Positions 1 to 7,543 of a DNA stretch of 30,778 nucleotides are shown piece after piece. A program made the translations under genes and the position numbers. The number at the start of each line of letters is the position of its first letter. The first letter of the stretch is position 1. The notes below the pieces were generated by a model that saw nothing but the letters and a program-made list of their open reading frames with translations, was not told the DNA's origin and did no database searches. The DNA comes from CAYRUP01 sp964578975 (GTDB lineage: Bacteria > Pseudomonadota > Gammaproteobacteria > DSM-16500), in contig CAZOFA010000018.1 in assembly GCA_964578975.1 (NCBI GenBank), forward strand, positions 1-30,778. The letters are read 5' to 3'.

Positions 1-36
1 GCAGCGCGTCTCGAAGGGCACTACGTTCAGGATGAC
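1..36. repeat. Partial dispersed-repeat-like sequence at window edge
   Basis: The 53 bases left of the aldo/keto reductase stop hold no convincing gene. Read on the minus strand, they contain GTCATCCTGAACGTAGTGCC followed by TTCGAGACGCGC. I recognise this as the style of short intergenic repeat scattered through many gammaproteobacterial genomes. It is cut by the window edge, so its full length and any second arm are not visible, and no second copy is present in the window. Confidence 0.4.
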
Positions 37-53
37 AACTAACACAATCAACA

Positions 54-1058
54 TCACGGTGCGTTTTCCGGGATGATTTTTTCTGATTTTAATGTTCCCC
101 AAAATTCTGCGGGAATTTTTTCTTTTGCAAACTTAAGATTTTTTTCAATCGACGCCGGCGATGCGGTGCCAATTACCACAGACGCGATGACTGGATGTTT
201 CAAAGGAAATTGAATCGCAGCTGCCTGTAACGAAACGCCATACTGCGCACAAATATCTTCAATTTTTTCGACTTTCACTAAAACATCTTTATTCGCCGCG
301 CGATGATGAAAATATCCACCTTTCTTCGCCCCTGTCGCTAAAATTCCCGAAGCAAACGGACCCGCAAGTAAAATGGAAATATTTTCTTTTGCGCAGCGCG
401 GCATAAATTCATCGAAGGCAGGTTGCTCCAACAACGTATAATTCCCTTGCAACATAAAACAATCATAATCACCATACTGCATCGCATCCGCGCACACTTC
501 CCATTTTTTTACCCCAAATCCAACGGCAGCAATCACACCTTCGCTGCGTAATTTATCAAGCGCTTTATATCCACCCTCAATATAAATTTGAAAATGTTTT
601 TTAAATTCTTTTGGTTCATGCACGACCGGATCTAAATCATGCACTAAAATCATATCGATTTTGTTTAACCCTAAGCGCTGCAAACTATCTTCAAACGCAC
701 GCATCACACCATCGTAACTGTAATCATGTTTCAAAAAAAATGGTAATGGCTTCACAAACCACTTATTTTCTTGCGGCACCGCATCATGACGCGCATATAA
801 ACAATCGCCGACTTTGGTTGATAACACATAATCACTGCGCACACGATCTCGCAACGCATCGCCTAAACGTCTTTCACTTAACCCATAGCCATATTCTGGT
901 GCGGTATCAAAAAAACAAATATCCGCATTCCATGCCGTTTCGACTGCCAATTTTGCGGCATCGTCCGTGCAAGCTTGGTATAAATTTCCAATCGATGCAG
1001 CGCCAAAACCAATTTCACTGACAAATAATGAGGTGTTACCCACACGATTTTTTTTCAT
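54..1058 (-). CDS. Aldo/keto reductase, likely L-fucose (D-threo-aldose) 1-dehydrogenase
   Basis: Predicted NAD(P)-dependent cytoplasmic oxidoreductase that would oxidise L-fucose at C1 to the lactone, the first step of the non-phosphorylating fucose route. Starting at 1058 the protein has 334 residues. The aldo/keto reductase tetrad is visible as Asp51, Tyr56 (DTAPEYGYG), Lys82 (STKVG) and His140 (ILVHDLD). The C-terminal QFPLKHPVIASVVIG stretch fits the D-threo-aldose dehydrogenase subgroup. I chose the ATG at 1058 because it forms a TAATG junction with the dehydratase stop and has GGAG six bases upstream; a TTG at 1070 would add four residues. It is the last gene of the operon. The family call is firm; the substrate is inferred from the neighbours, and other 6-deoxy or threo-aldoses remain possible. 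Confidence 0.87.
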   Translation of the reverse strand: MKKNRVGNTSLFVSEIGFGAASIGNLYQACTDDAAKLAVETAWNADICFFDTAPEYGYGLSERRLGDALRDRVRSDYVLSTKVGDCLYARHDAVPQENKWFVKPLPFFLKHDYSYDGVMRAFEDSLQRLGLNKIDMILVHDLDPVVHEPKEFKKHFQIYIEGGYKALDKLRSEGVIAAVGFGVKKWEVCADAMQYGDYDCFMLQGNYTLLEQPAFDEFMPRCAKENISILLAGPFASGILATGAKKGGYFHHRAANKDVLVKVEKIEDICAQYGVSLQAAAIQFPLKHPVIASVVIGTASPASIEKNLKFAKEKIPAEFWGTLKSEKIIPENAP

Positions 1059-2356
1059 TATTTTCTCCAAGCAGATCCATGCGGAAATTCATAGTCTTTT
1101 AACGATTGCGCTTTCATGGTAATCGAATAACCGGGTGCAACGGGCGGCATATAACAACCGGCTTTCATCACCACTGGATCAATAAAATGTTCATGCAAAT
1201 GATCAACGTATTCCAACACACGATTTTCAAGCGTGCCAGAAATACAAATGTAATCGACCATCGATAAATGTTGCACGTATTCACAAAGACCCACACCACC
1301 CGCATGCGGACAAACCGGAATATTAAATTTTGCCGCCATGAGCAACACCGCTAAAATTTCATTGACGCCGCCCAAACGACAGCTATCAATTTGACAAACA
1401 TCAATCGCCTTGGCTTGAAAAAATTGTTTGAACAAAATGCGATTTTGACAATGTTCGCCCGTCGCCACGAGAATTGGCGCAATCGCTTGACGAATGGCTG
1501 CGTGACCCAACACATCATCAGGACTGGTCGGCTCTTCAATCCACCAAGGATTAAATTGCGCTAATTTTTTCATCCAAGTAATTGCTTCAGGCACATCCCA
1601 TTTTTGATTCGCATCAATCATCAATTTAAAATCAGCCCCCACCACTTCACGCGCAATGCGACAACGACGAATATCGTCTTCCACATTCGCACCGACTTTT
1701 AATTTCAAATATTTCCAACCTTCATTCACTAATTGCTGACACAAGTTTCGCATTTTTTCATCGGAATAACCTAACCAACCCGCAGAGGTCGAATACGCGG
1801 GATAACCATTTTTCAGTAAATAATCGACGCGTTCTTGTTTTTTGTTGATTTGTTTTTTTAATAATTCCAGCGCTTCATCTTTTGTGATCGCATCCGTTAT
1901 ATATTTAAAATCAACGCAACGTACCAATTCCTCAGGCGTCAAATCACATAATAAACGCCACAGCGGTTTTTTTAGCGATTTCGCCCAGAGATCCCAGACC
2001 GCATTTACCACTGCGGCAGTTGCTAAATGGATCGCGCCTTTTTCCGGGCCAATCCAACGTAATTGACTATCGCCCGTGATCGAATGCCACCATTGGCCCA
2101 TGTCACGCGTGATATCTTCTAACAGTGCGCCTTCAATTAATGGTTTCAACGCCAATATCGCGGCCACACAAATTTCATTACCGCGACCGATTGTAAACGT
2201 TAAACCGTGACCTTCTAATCCCGCTTGATTGGTTTTTAAAATCACATACGCAGCGGAATAATCCGGATCAAGATTCATTGCATCCGATCCGGCTAATTCT
2301 TTGGAGGTCGGAAATCGAATATCTTTCACCAACACCTCAGTGATTTTTATCTTCAT
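1058..2356 (-). CDS. fucD: L-fuconate dehydratase (enolase superfamily)
   Basis: Removes water from L-fuconate to give 2-keto-3-deoxy-L-fuconate in the cytoplasm. The 432-residue protein is close to the usual length of the family. The capping domain contains GHGLTFTIGRGNE and GDSQLRWIGPEKGAIHLAT, both typical of fuconate dehydratases and their eukaryotic ENOSF1 relatives. The barrel shows the KxK pair Lys218/Lys220, metal ligands Asp248, Glu274 and Glu301, and the Asp324/His351 dyad. These positions agree with what I remember for the Xanthomonas campestris enzyme. Its stop shares a base with the reductase start, and its start shares a base with the lutC stop, so translation is probably coupled. 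Of all genes in the cassette, this one fixes the substrate as L-fuconate rather than L-rhamnonate most firmly. Confidence 0.94.
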   Translation of the reverse strand: MKIKITEVLVKDIRFPTSKELAGSDAMNLDPDYSAAYVILKTNQAGLEGHGLTFTIGRGNEICVAAILALKPLIEGALLEDITRDMGQWWHSITGDSQLRWIGPEKGAIHLATAAVVNAVWDLWAKSLKKPLWRLLCDLTPEELVRCVDFKYITDAITKDEALELLKKQINKKQERVDYLLKNGYPAYSTSAGWLGYSDEKMRNLCQQLVNEGWKYLKLKVGANVEDDIRRCRIAREVVGADFKLMIDANQKWDVPEAITWMKKLAQFNPWWIEEPTSPDDVLGHAAIRQAIAPILVATGEHCQNRILFKQFFQAKAIDVCQIDSCRLGGVNEILAVLLMAAKFNIPVCPHAGGVGLCEYVQHLSMVDYICISGTLENRVLEYVDHLHEHFIDPVVMKAGCYMPPVAPGYSITMKAQSLKDYEFPHGSAWRK

Positions 2357-2973
2357 TATTTTTCCTCTTGATAGATCAAAACGTATAATTGCTTCGGGCC
2401 GTGCGCACCAAATTGCGCCGTTTGCTCAATATCACTGGTGCGTGAAGGGCCTGAAATAAAATTAATGGTGCGTGGGGTGTGAGAAATTAAATCCAATGCA
2501 TCCTCATAATGTGACACAATATTTTTTGCATTGAGTAACACCACATGAATCGGTGGTAAAAAATTCAGTGTCGTCGGACTTTCTTTGCTAGATAATAAAA
2601 CTAATGTCCCTGTCTCTGCCACGCCACACAGTGCATGGGTGACACTGATTTCATCGGATGCATCCGCGGCACCCTGTTGTAATAACCAATTTTTATTGAA
2701 TGGGATTAAATCTACAAGCGCATCATTGGCTAAACGAAAGCGTGGCGCTAAATGATTCTCATGCACAATTTTTTCCAGCACTTTAATACTTTCTGAGACT
2801 GCATGAATTTGTTCGACGCGCGCTGAGGATTTTTGCATTTTCTCTACAAAAGAACCTGATAAAGCAGGCAATATGCCACGCGGTTTTTCTTGTAACCGTC
2901 GATTCAACACGGATTCATCAACTTGATCTCGTTTTAATGCGCGGCAAATATTTTCTAAAATTTTTTGTTTCAT
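2356..2973 (-). CDS. lutC: LutC/YkgG-family lactate utilization protein
   Basis: Third component of the LutABC L-lactate oxidation complex, which oxidises L-lactate to pyruvate with electrons passing through Fe-S proteins. The protein has 205 residues from the ATG at 2973; a GTG at 2991 would extend it by six. I prefer 2973 because it gives the ATGA overlap with the lutB stop that recurs through this operon. Family marks are GVAETGTLVLLSS in the middle and GPSRTSDIEQTAQFGAHGP near the C-terminus. No Cys cluster is present, as expected for this subunit. Its location directly after the lactate-releasing hydrolase and lutAB supports a role in consuming lactate made from fucose. The family is sure; the exact catalytic contribution of this subunit is not shown by the sequence. 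Confidence 0.92.
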   Translation of the reverse strand: MKQKILENICRALKRDQVDESVLNRRLQEKPRGILPALSGSFVEKMQKSSARVEQIHAVSESIKVLEKIVHENHLAPRFRLANDALVDLIPFNKNWLLQQGAADASDEISVTHALCGVAETGTLVLLSSKESPTTLNFLPPIHVVLLNAKNIVSHYEDALDLISHTPRTINFISGPSRTSDIEQTAQFGAHGPKQLYVLIYQEEK

Positions 2974-4388
2974 GATTTTCGTTCTCGCCACAGTTGATGA
3001 AACGTTTTATTCGATGGCAGCGGAAAATCCCGAAACTTCGTCCATCCTTTCGCAAACATAAGCCCGCTTAATTTTCCTTTTTTTCGTCCCAGCAAACGTA
3101 AAAATAATGAAACGATCGCCATGACAAAATGATATAAGCGTGGATGCTTTGCGAGAAACGCCCACATATTTAAACCTTGACGTGAGGTAAATGCAGATAA
3201 ACGTTGTTGATATTCTTCTTCACGATAATGACGCATCATGCTGGGCAGCGGAATTTTCATCGGACACACTGCTTCACAACGTCCGCAAAAAGTAGATGCA
3301 TTCGGCAAATCGCGCGTTTCTTTTAATCCAAATAAACTGGGTGATAAGACAGCGCCCATGGGGCCGGGATACACTGAACCATACGCTTGTCCGCCCACGG
3401 CATCATACACTGGACAGTGATTTAGACACGCACCGCAACGAATACAACGCAACATATCTTGCACGGGTGTTCCCAACATTTTACTGCGACCATTATCGAC
3501 TAAAATCACATGAAATTGTTCGGGACCATCTAAATCTTCGTCACGCTTAGGTCCCATGGAAAATGTCACGTAAGACGTAATCGCTTGCCCTGTTGCAGAA
3601 CGCGCAAGTAAACGCAACACATTCATCGCATCATTCATCGTGGGAATGACTTTTTCAATGCTGGCAATCACGATGTGCACTTTCGCGCATGTTTGCGTTA
3701 AATCTCCATTTCCTTCATTGGTGACAATCGCCGTCGCACCATTTTCAGCAATTAAAAAATTCGCGCCAGTAATACCGACATCCGCAGTTAAAAATTGATT
3801 TCTTAAAATATCGCGTGCTTCTGCGAGTAATTGCGCCGGTTGATCTAATTTTCTATTTTTGGGAAGCGCTTGATGGGTTGCATAAAAACTTGTTGCGATT
3901 TGTTCTTTTAACACATGAATCGCAGGCGCTACAATGTGCGACGGTGTTTCCTGACGCAGTTGAATAATATATTCACCCAAATCTGTTTCAACCACCGTGA
4001 AACCGTGCGCTTCGAGCGCTTTATTTAATTCGATTTCCTCGGTCACCATGGATTTACCTTTGGTAATCCGTTTTGCATGGACAGATTTGGCAATTGACAG
4101 CGTAATATCACACGCTGCTTTTGCATCGATCGCCCAATGCACCACACCATTTTTTGCAATCACTTCACGTTCAAATTTTTCTAAATAAAAATCTAAATTT
4201 TCTAAAGTATGATTTTTTATGTCGACCGCTGTTTGACGAATCGCATCAAACTCTTTTAATTCCGCCACTGCCATTGCACGATTGTGCACAAAACCCGTTT
4301 TTAAATTGGCAAGTGCTTTTTGTAACGTGGGATTGGATAACGCTTGCTTAGCCTGCGATTTAAACTCATGACTGGTCAAGTGCGTCAT
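2970..4388 (-). CDS. lutB: LutB/YkgF iron-sulfur electron-transfer subunit of L-lactate oxidation
   Basis: Probable electron-carrying subunit of LutABC. The 472-residue protein has a LutC-like N-terminal half (GITGANFLIAENGATAIVTN around 205-224). A ferredoxin-type domain follows with Cys315, Cys318, Cys321 and Cys325 (CIRCGACLNHCP), then Cys368, Cys371 and Cys375 (CGRCEAVCP), enough to hold two [4Fe-4S] clusters. The C-terminal third, with KHPRLYHFVMAIVSLFLRLLG, is hydrophobic and may touch the membrane. The gene overlaps lutA by four bases at ATGA and lutC in the same way, so the three subunits are probably made together. Length and Cys spacing match the family, with no sign of damage. Confidence 0.94.
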   Translation of the reverse strand: MTHLTSHEFKSQAKQALSNPTLQKALANLKTGFVHNRAMAVAELKEFDAIRQTAVDIKNHTLENLDFYLEKFEREVIAKNGVVHWAIDAKAACDITLSIAKSVHAKRITKGKSMVTEEIELNKALEAHGFTVVETDLGEYIIQLRQETPSHIVAPAIHVLKEQIATSFYATHQALPKNRKLDQPAQLLAEARDILRNQFLTADVGITGANFLIAENGATAIVTNEGNGDLTQTCAKVHIVIASIEKVIPTMNDAMNVLRLLARSATGQAITSYVTFSMGPKRDEDLDGPEQFHVILVDNGRSKMLGTPVQDMLRCIRCGACLNHCPVYDAVGGQAYGSVYPGPMGAVLSPSLFGLKETRDLPNASTFCGRCEAVCPMKIPLPSMMRHYREEEYQQRLSAFTSRQGLNMWAFLAKHPRLYHFVMAIVSLFLRLLGRKKGKLSGLMFAKGWTKFRDFPLPSNKTFHQLWRERKS

Positions 4389-5146
4389 GTCGGATCTCCC
4401 ACACCGGGTGTTTCTGTCATGTCAGCTAAAACCTCCGCGACATGCATGACTTTGACGTTTGATCCTTCACGTTTTAATTTACCCGCGATATTCATCAAAC
4501 ACCCTAAATCACCTGCCAATAACACTTCAGCATCGGTTGCTTGAATATTTTTAATTTTATTGCTCACCATTTTGTTAGAAATATCGGGATATTTCACACA
4601 AAAAGTTCCGCCAAAACCACAACAGACGTCTGTTTCGTTCATTTCCTTGAGCGTGAGCCCTGACACTGAGGATAATAAAACGCGTGGTTGTTTTTTAATA
4701 TTTAATTCACGCAAGCCTGAGCATGAATCGTGATAAGTAATTTTTTTTGCATAATTCGCTGAGATTCCTTTAATTTGTAACACATCCACCAAAAAAGCGG
4801 TTAATTCATAGGTTTTTTTGGCGAGCGAAATCGCACGTGATTCCATTTCAATTTCGTCTTTAAATAATTTTGGGTAATGATGACTAATCATGCCGCCGCA
4901 TGAGCCGGATGGAACGACGATATAATCATATGCTTCAAACAGCTCAATCACTTGACGCGCAATGATTTTTGTATCTTCTCGATCACCGTTATTATAGGCG
5001 GGTTGACCGCAGCAAGTTTGTTTGTGGGGAACAAAAACTTGTGCGTTGGCATTTTCTAATAATTTCACGCACGCAAATGCAATTTCTGGGCGAAACAAAT
5101 CGACTAAACACGTGACAAATAAACCTATTTTTAAATTCGGTTTCAT
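4385..5146 (-). CDS. lutA: LutA/YkgE Fe-S oxidoreductase subunit of L-lactate oxidation
   Basis: The 253-residue protein has two copies of the CCG module found in LutA, GlcF and heterodisulfide reductase subunit B: Cys45-Cys46 (TCCGQPAYNNGD) and Cys175-Cys176 (VCCGFGGTFCVKYP). Further Cys residues lie at 83 (PSGSCGG) and 142 (HDSCSGLRELNI). These modules bind unusual Fe-S clusters and serve in electron transfer. With LutB and LutC it would oxidise the L-lactate released by the upstream-encoded hydrolase. The start overlaps the hydrolase stop at ATGA, so it is the second gene of this operon. A glycolate oxidase Fe-S subunit is the main alternative, but the immediate lutB and lutC neighbours favour LutA. 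Confidence 0.94.
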   Translation of the reverse strand: MKPNLKIGLFVTCLVDLFRPEIAFACVKLLENANAQVFVPHKQTCCGQPAYNNGDREDTKIIARQVIELFEAYDYIVVPSGSCGGMISHHYPKLFKDEIEMESRAISLAKKTYELTAFLVDVLQIKGISANYAKKITYHDSCSGLRELNIKKQPRVLLSSVSGLTLKEMNETDVCCGFGGTFCVKYPDISNKMVSNKIKNIQATDAEVLLAGDLGCLMNIAGKLKREGSNVKVMHVAEVLADMTETPGVGDPT

Positions 5147-5988
5147 TCGGCAACAGCTCGTTGTGTTTGTTCGCCAAGACCGGTTGCACCTAAATGCATA
5201 ACTTGTCCTGGTTTTAAATAAATGGGTTCGGGTTTTATTCCCAGACCCACACCGGAGGGTGTGCCGGTTGAAATAATGTCGCCGGGATGTAAAGTGAAAA
5301 ATTGACTTAAATAACTCACTAAAAATGCGACGCCATAGGCCATTTCTTTGGTATTACTGTGTTGATAGCGATGACCATCTACTTCCAACCACACTTCAAT
5401 ATTTTGCGGATCCGGAATTTCGTCTTTGGTCACCAGCCAAGGCCCGATCGGACCAAACGTGTCACAACTTTTTCCTTTGATCCATTGCCCTGTTCCTTCC
5501 AATTGAAAGGCACGCTCAGAAATATCATTGATGAGGCAGTACCCTGCAACATAATCTAATGCTTTTTCGACAGACACATATTTACAGGGCGTTCCAATCA
5601 CAACTCCTAATTCAACTTCCCAGTCCGTTTTCTTAGATTTTTTGGGAATCATCACATCATCATTGGGACCTGAAATCGCACTCGTCGCTTTGGAAAAAAC
5701 AATCGGCTCACGCGGAATTTCAGCTCCAGTTTCTTTTGCATGATCACGATAATTCAACCCAATACATAAAAATTTTCCCACCCCTGCAACACAGGGGCCA
5801 ATACGTGTATGCGCATCAATTTTTGGCAATGTTTCTGGATTGATTTTTTTTAATTTGCTGAGTTCACTCGACGATAAATATTGATGGGATAAATCGGGAA
5901 TGACATTGGCTAAACTGCGAATATTGCCATTTGCATCGAGCAATCCAGGCTTTTCTTGTCCTTTTGGACCATAACGTAATAATTTCAT
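5143..5988 (-). CDS. Fumarylacetoacetase-family hydrolase, likely 2,4-diketo-3-deoxy-L-fuconate hydrolase
   Basis: Metal-dependent C-C hydrolase of 281 residues. The N-terminal cap is followed by the FAH fold with FLCIGLNYRDHAKETGAE, the metal site Glu124 and Glu126 (DWEVELGVVIG) and Asp155 (INDISERAFQ), and STGTPSGVGLG near the C-terminus. General annotation pipelines often call such proteins ureidoglycolate lyase. In this operon the fitting reaction is hydrolysis of 2,4-diketo-3-deoxy-L-fuconate to pyruvate and L-lactate, because the next three genes encode an L-lactate oxidising complex and the fourth fuconate dehydratase. A strong ribosome site (GAGAGGA) sits five bases before the ATG. 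It is the first gene of its operon; a TACAAT at 6024..6029 (minus strand) could be its -10 box, with only a weak -35. Confidence 0.85.
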   Translation of the reverse strand: MKLLRYGPKGQEKPGLLDANGNIRSLANVIPDLSHQYLSSSELSKLKKINPETLPKIDAHTRIGPCVAGVGKFLCIGLNYRDHAKETGAEIPREPIVFSKATSAISGPNDDVMIPKKSKKTDWEVELGVVIGTPCKYVSVEKALDYVAGYCLINDISERAFQLEGTGQWIKGKSCDTFGPIGPWLVTKDEIPDPQNIEVWLEVDGHRYQHSNTKEMAYGVAFLVSYLSQFFTLHPGDIISTGTPSGVGLGIKPEPIYLKPGQVMHLGATGLGEQTQRAVAE

Positions 5989-6024
5989 TGGTTCCTCTCA
6001 AGACCTGCATTTGAATTTAATCAA

Positions 6025-6053
6025 TTGTACCTGAATAAACCGTGGTATAAAAT
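6025..6053 (+). promoter_or_regulatory. Candidate promoter of the small plus-strand gene
   Basis: TTGTAC (6025..6030) and TAAAAT (6048..6053) are 17 bases apart, close to the sigma-70 pattern, and lie 35 bases before the ATG at 6089. The -35 hexamer overlaps a TACAAT on the other strand that could be the -10 box of the divergent hydrolase operon. The two promoters would then share DNA and might exclude or co-regulate each other. This is pattern reading only. Confidence 0.45.
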
Positions 6054-6088
6054 CGATCGAATACAGAAAAAACTATAGGAATCTGAAA

Positions 6089-6439
6089 ATGCACGACTTA
6101 AATCAATTAGCCAGAAAATGTGTAGAAGGACAATGGTTATATAACCAACAAGATAAAACCCTCAAAAAATTTTTCGCCTCCAACAAAGAGTTAATTGAGT
6201 TGAATTTAATTGATAAAAATGGTTTTTTGGATAAGGGTCTTAAAGCTGCTATCACAACTTATCTGGGCGACGATGTGTTAAATTCCGGTATCATGGGTCC
6301 TTTTGGGGATAGTGATTTTTTTAGTGGTGATATTGAAAATGATGAAATATTTTATAATATTGAACTCTGTAATATTTCTGCAGTAACCATCGAATTACTG
6401 GGAAAAATTTCTAATGTTTTTATTAGTGCGAAGATGTAA
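6089..6439 (+). CDS. Small protein of unknown function
   Basis: This is the only plus-strand gene I accept. The 116-residue product is not one I recognise. It has no signal peptide, membrane segment or Cys pair; it is acidic in the second half (GDSDFFSGDIENDEIF) and looks like a small soluble cytoplasmic protein. Support for a real gene comes from a ribosome site (TAGGAA, about seven bases before ATG), a candidate promoter at 6025..6053, no competing gene on the other strand, and ordinary amino acid usage. Its codons look more AT-rich than those of the flanking fucose genes. It lies between the two halves of the fucose cassette and ends just before a dispersed repeat, which suggests later insertion. 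I assign no function. Confidence 0.65.
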   Translation: MHDLNQLARKCVEGQWLYNQQDKTLKKFFASNKELIELNLIDKNGFLDKGLKAAITTYLGDDVLNSGIMGPFGDSDFFSGDIENDEIFYNIELCNISAVTIELLGKISNVFISAKM

Positions 6440-6444
6440 ATCGC

Positions 6445-6476
6445 CCTGGATTGCTTTGCTGCGCTCGCAATGACGA
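6445..6476. repeat. Half copy of a dispersed palindromic repeat
   Basis: CCTGGATTGCTTTGCTGCGC followed by TCGCAATGACGA matches, with few differences, one arm of the inverted repeat at 19493..19550 plus its flanking CCTG. It fills the 39 bases between the convergent ends of the small plus-strand gene and the short-chain dehydrogenase. Only one arm is present, so a strong hairpin is not expected. Confidence 0.7.
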
Positions 6477-6478
6477 TC

Positions 6479-7219
6479 TTACATCGACCATCCACCATCA
6501 ATGACATGTATCGCGCCAGTGGTAAACGCGGATTCGTCTGAGGCTAAATATAAAACTAATGCTGCGACTTCTTCTGGCGTACCAATTCTTCCGATTGGTT
6601 GTCGTGCAATAAACGCTTGTTTTGCATTTGCACCTTGCGTCGCAATGCGATCATTCAATGAAGGTGTTTCAATAGTGCCAGGGCATACGGCATTGCAACG
6701 AATTCCCTGTGAAATAAAATCGGTCGCGATTGATTTTGTTAATCCAATCACCGCCGCTTTTGTGGTGCTATAAACAAAACGATTGGGGACGCCTTTAATG
6801 CTCGATGCCACTGATGCAATATTTATAATATTTCCTTTACCTTTTTTTAACATAATCGGTAAAAAATATTTAATCATGCGATACATGGATTTCGTATTTA
6901 ATTGAAATGAAAAATCCCAATCTTTTTCTTCACACTCTAAAATCGTTCCGTGATGCACGTAACCCGCGCAATTAAACAAAATATCTAATGTTTGAATTTT
7001 TTGACTAAACGATTGGATTGCTGCTACATCCGTTACGTCTAATCGTTGCACCTTGATTGAATTATTTTGTTGGTTCAATTGTTCTAATTTTTTTTCGTCG
7101 ATATCTGTTGCATAAACAGTCGCACCTTCTTTTGCGAATAACAATGCAGTCGTGTAACCAATACCCTGCCCTGCTGCAGTAATTAATGCTGTTTTGCCTT
7201 GTAATCGTTGACTCATCAT
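6479..7219 (-). CDS. Short-chain dehydrogenase, likely 2-keto-3-deoxy-L-fuconate dehydrogenase
   Basis: Classical SDR of 246 residues, the normal length. The nucleotide-binding Gly motif is at 14-21 (TAAGQGIG). Asp39 after the second strand (YATDID) points to NAD(H). NCAG is at 83-86, catalytic Ser136, Tyr150 and Lys154 follow (YSTTKAA), and the C-terminus is DGGWSM. The sequence strongly resembles the BDH2/DHRS6 group (GYVHHGTILECEEKDWDFS), to which bacterial 2-keto-3-deoxyfuconate dehydrogenases also belong. In this pathway it would oxidise C4 of 2-keto-3-deoxy-L-fuconate to give the 2,4-diketo acid used by the hydrolase at 5143..5988. It directly abuts the mutarotase gene and is last in its operon. 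A hydroxybutyrate or hydroxyproline dehydrogenase role is possible from sequence alone but does not fit the neighbours. Confidence 0.88.
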   Translation of the reverse strand: MMSQRLQGKTALITAAGQGIGYTTALLFAKEGATVYATDIDEKKLEQLNQQNNSIKVQRLDVTDVAAIQSFSQKIQTLDILFNCAGYVHHGTILECEEKDWDFSFQLNTKSMYRMIKYFLPIMLKKGKGNIINIASVASSIKGVPNRFVYSTTKAAVIGLTKSIATDFISQGIRCNAVCPGTIETPSLNDRIATQGANAKQAFIARQPIGRIGTPEEVAALVLYLASDESAFTTGAIHVIDGGWSM

Positions 7220-7543
7220 TTACTCCAAATGAAATACTTCTTGCATCGATGCCCACCATTCGTTGGGTTTGCGCGTGCTCAAAGGTTCTTGACAGGGAAT
7301 CGTGTGTTGCCACCAGCGTTTTGTGGTTTCATGCTCGGAAATTTGTTGCATATCTTTTTCATAATTATTGCCATGATATTCGAAATAACCAAACAATAAA
7401 TCATCCTTTAAAAAAATTGAATAATTTTTTATATGATGTTCACTCAAAATGGCAAGCACTTCAGGCCAAACAGCGGCGTGTAATTTGATATATTCCTCTT
7501 TTTTTTCCGCTTTCAAACGAATCATCATGCCATAACGTTTCAT
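7220..7543 (-). CDS. rhaM: RhaM/YiiL-family sugar mutarotase, likely acting on L-fucose here
   Basis: Small cytoplasmic enzyme of 107 residues that interconverts alpha and beta anomers of a 6-deoxy sugar. The family pattern is present: MMIRLKAEKKEEYIKLHAAV with Tyr18 and His22, the core NYSIFLKDDLLFGYFEY, and the paired Trp77-Trp78 (KRWWQH). Members are usually named L-rhamnose mutarotase, but relatives also occur in L-fucose operons. Here the linked fuconate dehydratase argues for L-fucose. It overlaps the transporter gene by four bases and abuts the dehydrogenase, so it would be made with both, supplying the anomer that the C1 dehydrogenase prefers. The symbol names the family, not a demonstrated substrate. 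Confidence 0.85.
   Translation of the reverse strand: MKRYGMMIRLKAEKKEEYIKLHAAVWPEVLAILSEHHIKNYSIFLKDDLLFGYFEYHGNNYEKDMQQISEHETTKRWWQHTIPCQEPLSTRKPNEWWASMQEVFHLE

Noticed and set aside
2356..5146. LutABC as a glycolate oxidase (GlcDEF) remnant
   Set aside because: No FAD-binding GlcD/GlcE type domains are present; subunit order and motifs fit LutA, LutB and LutC.
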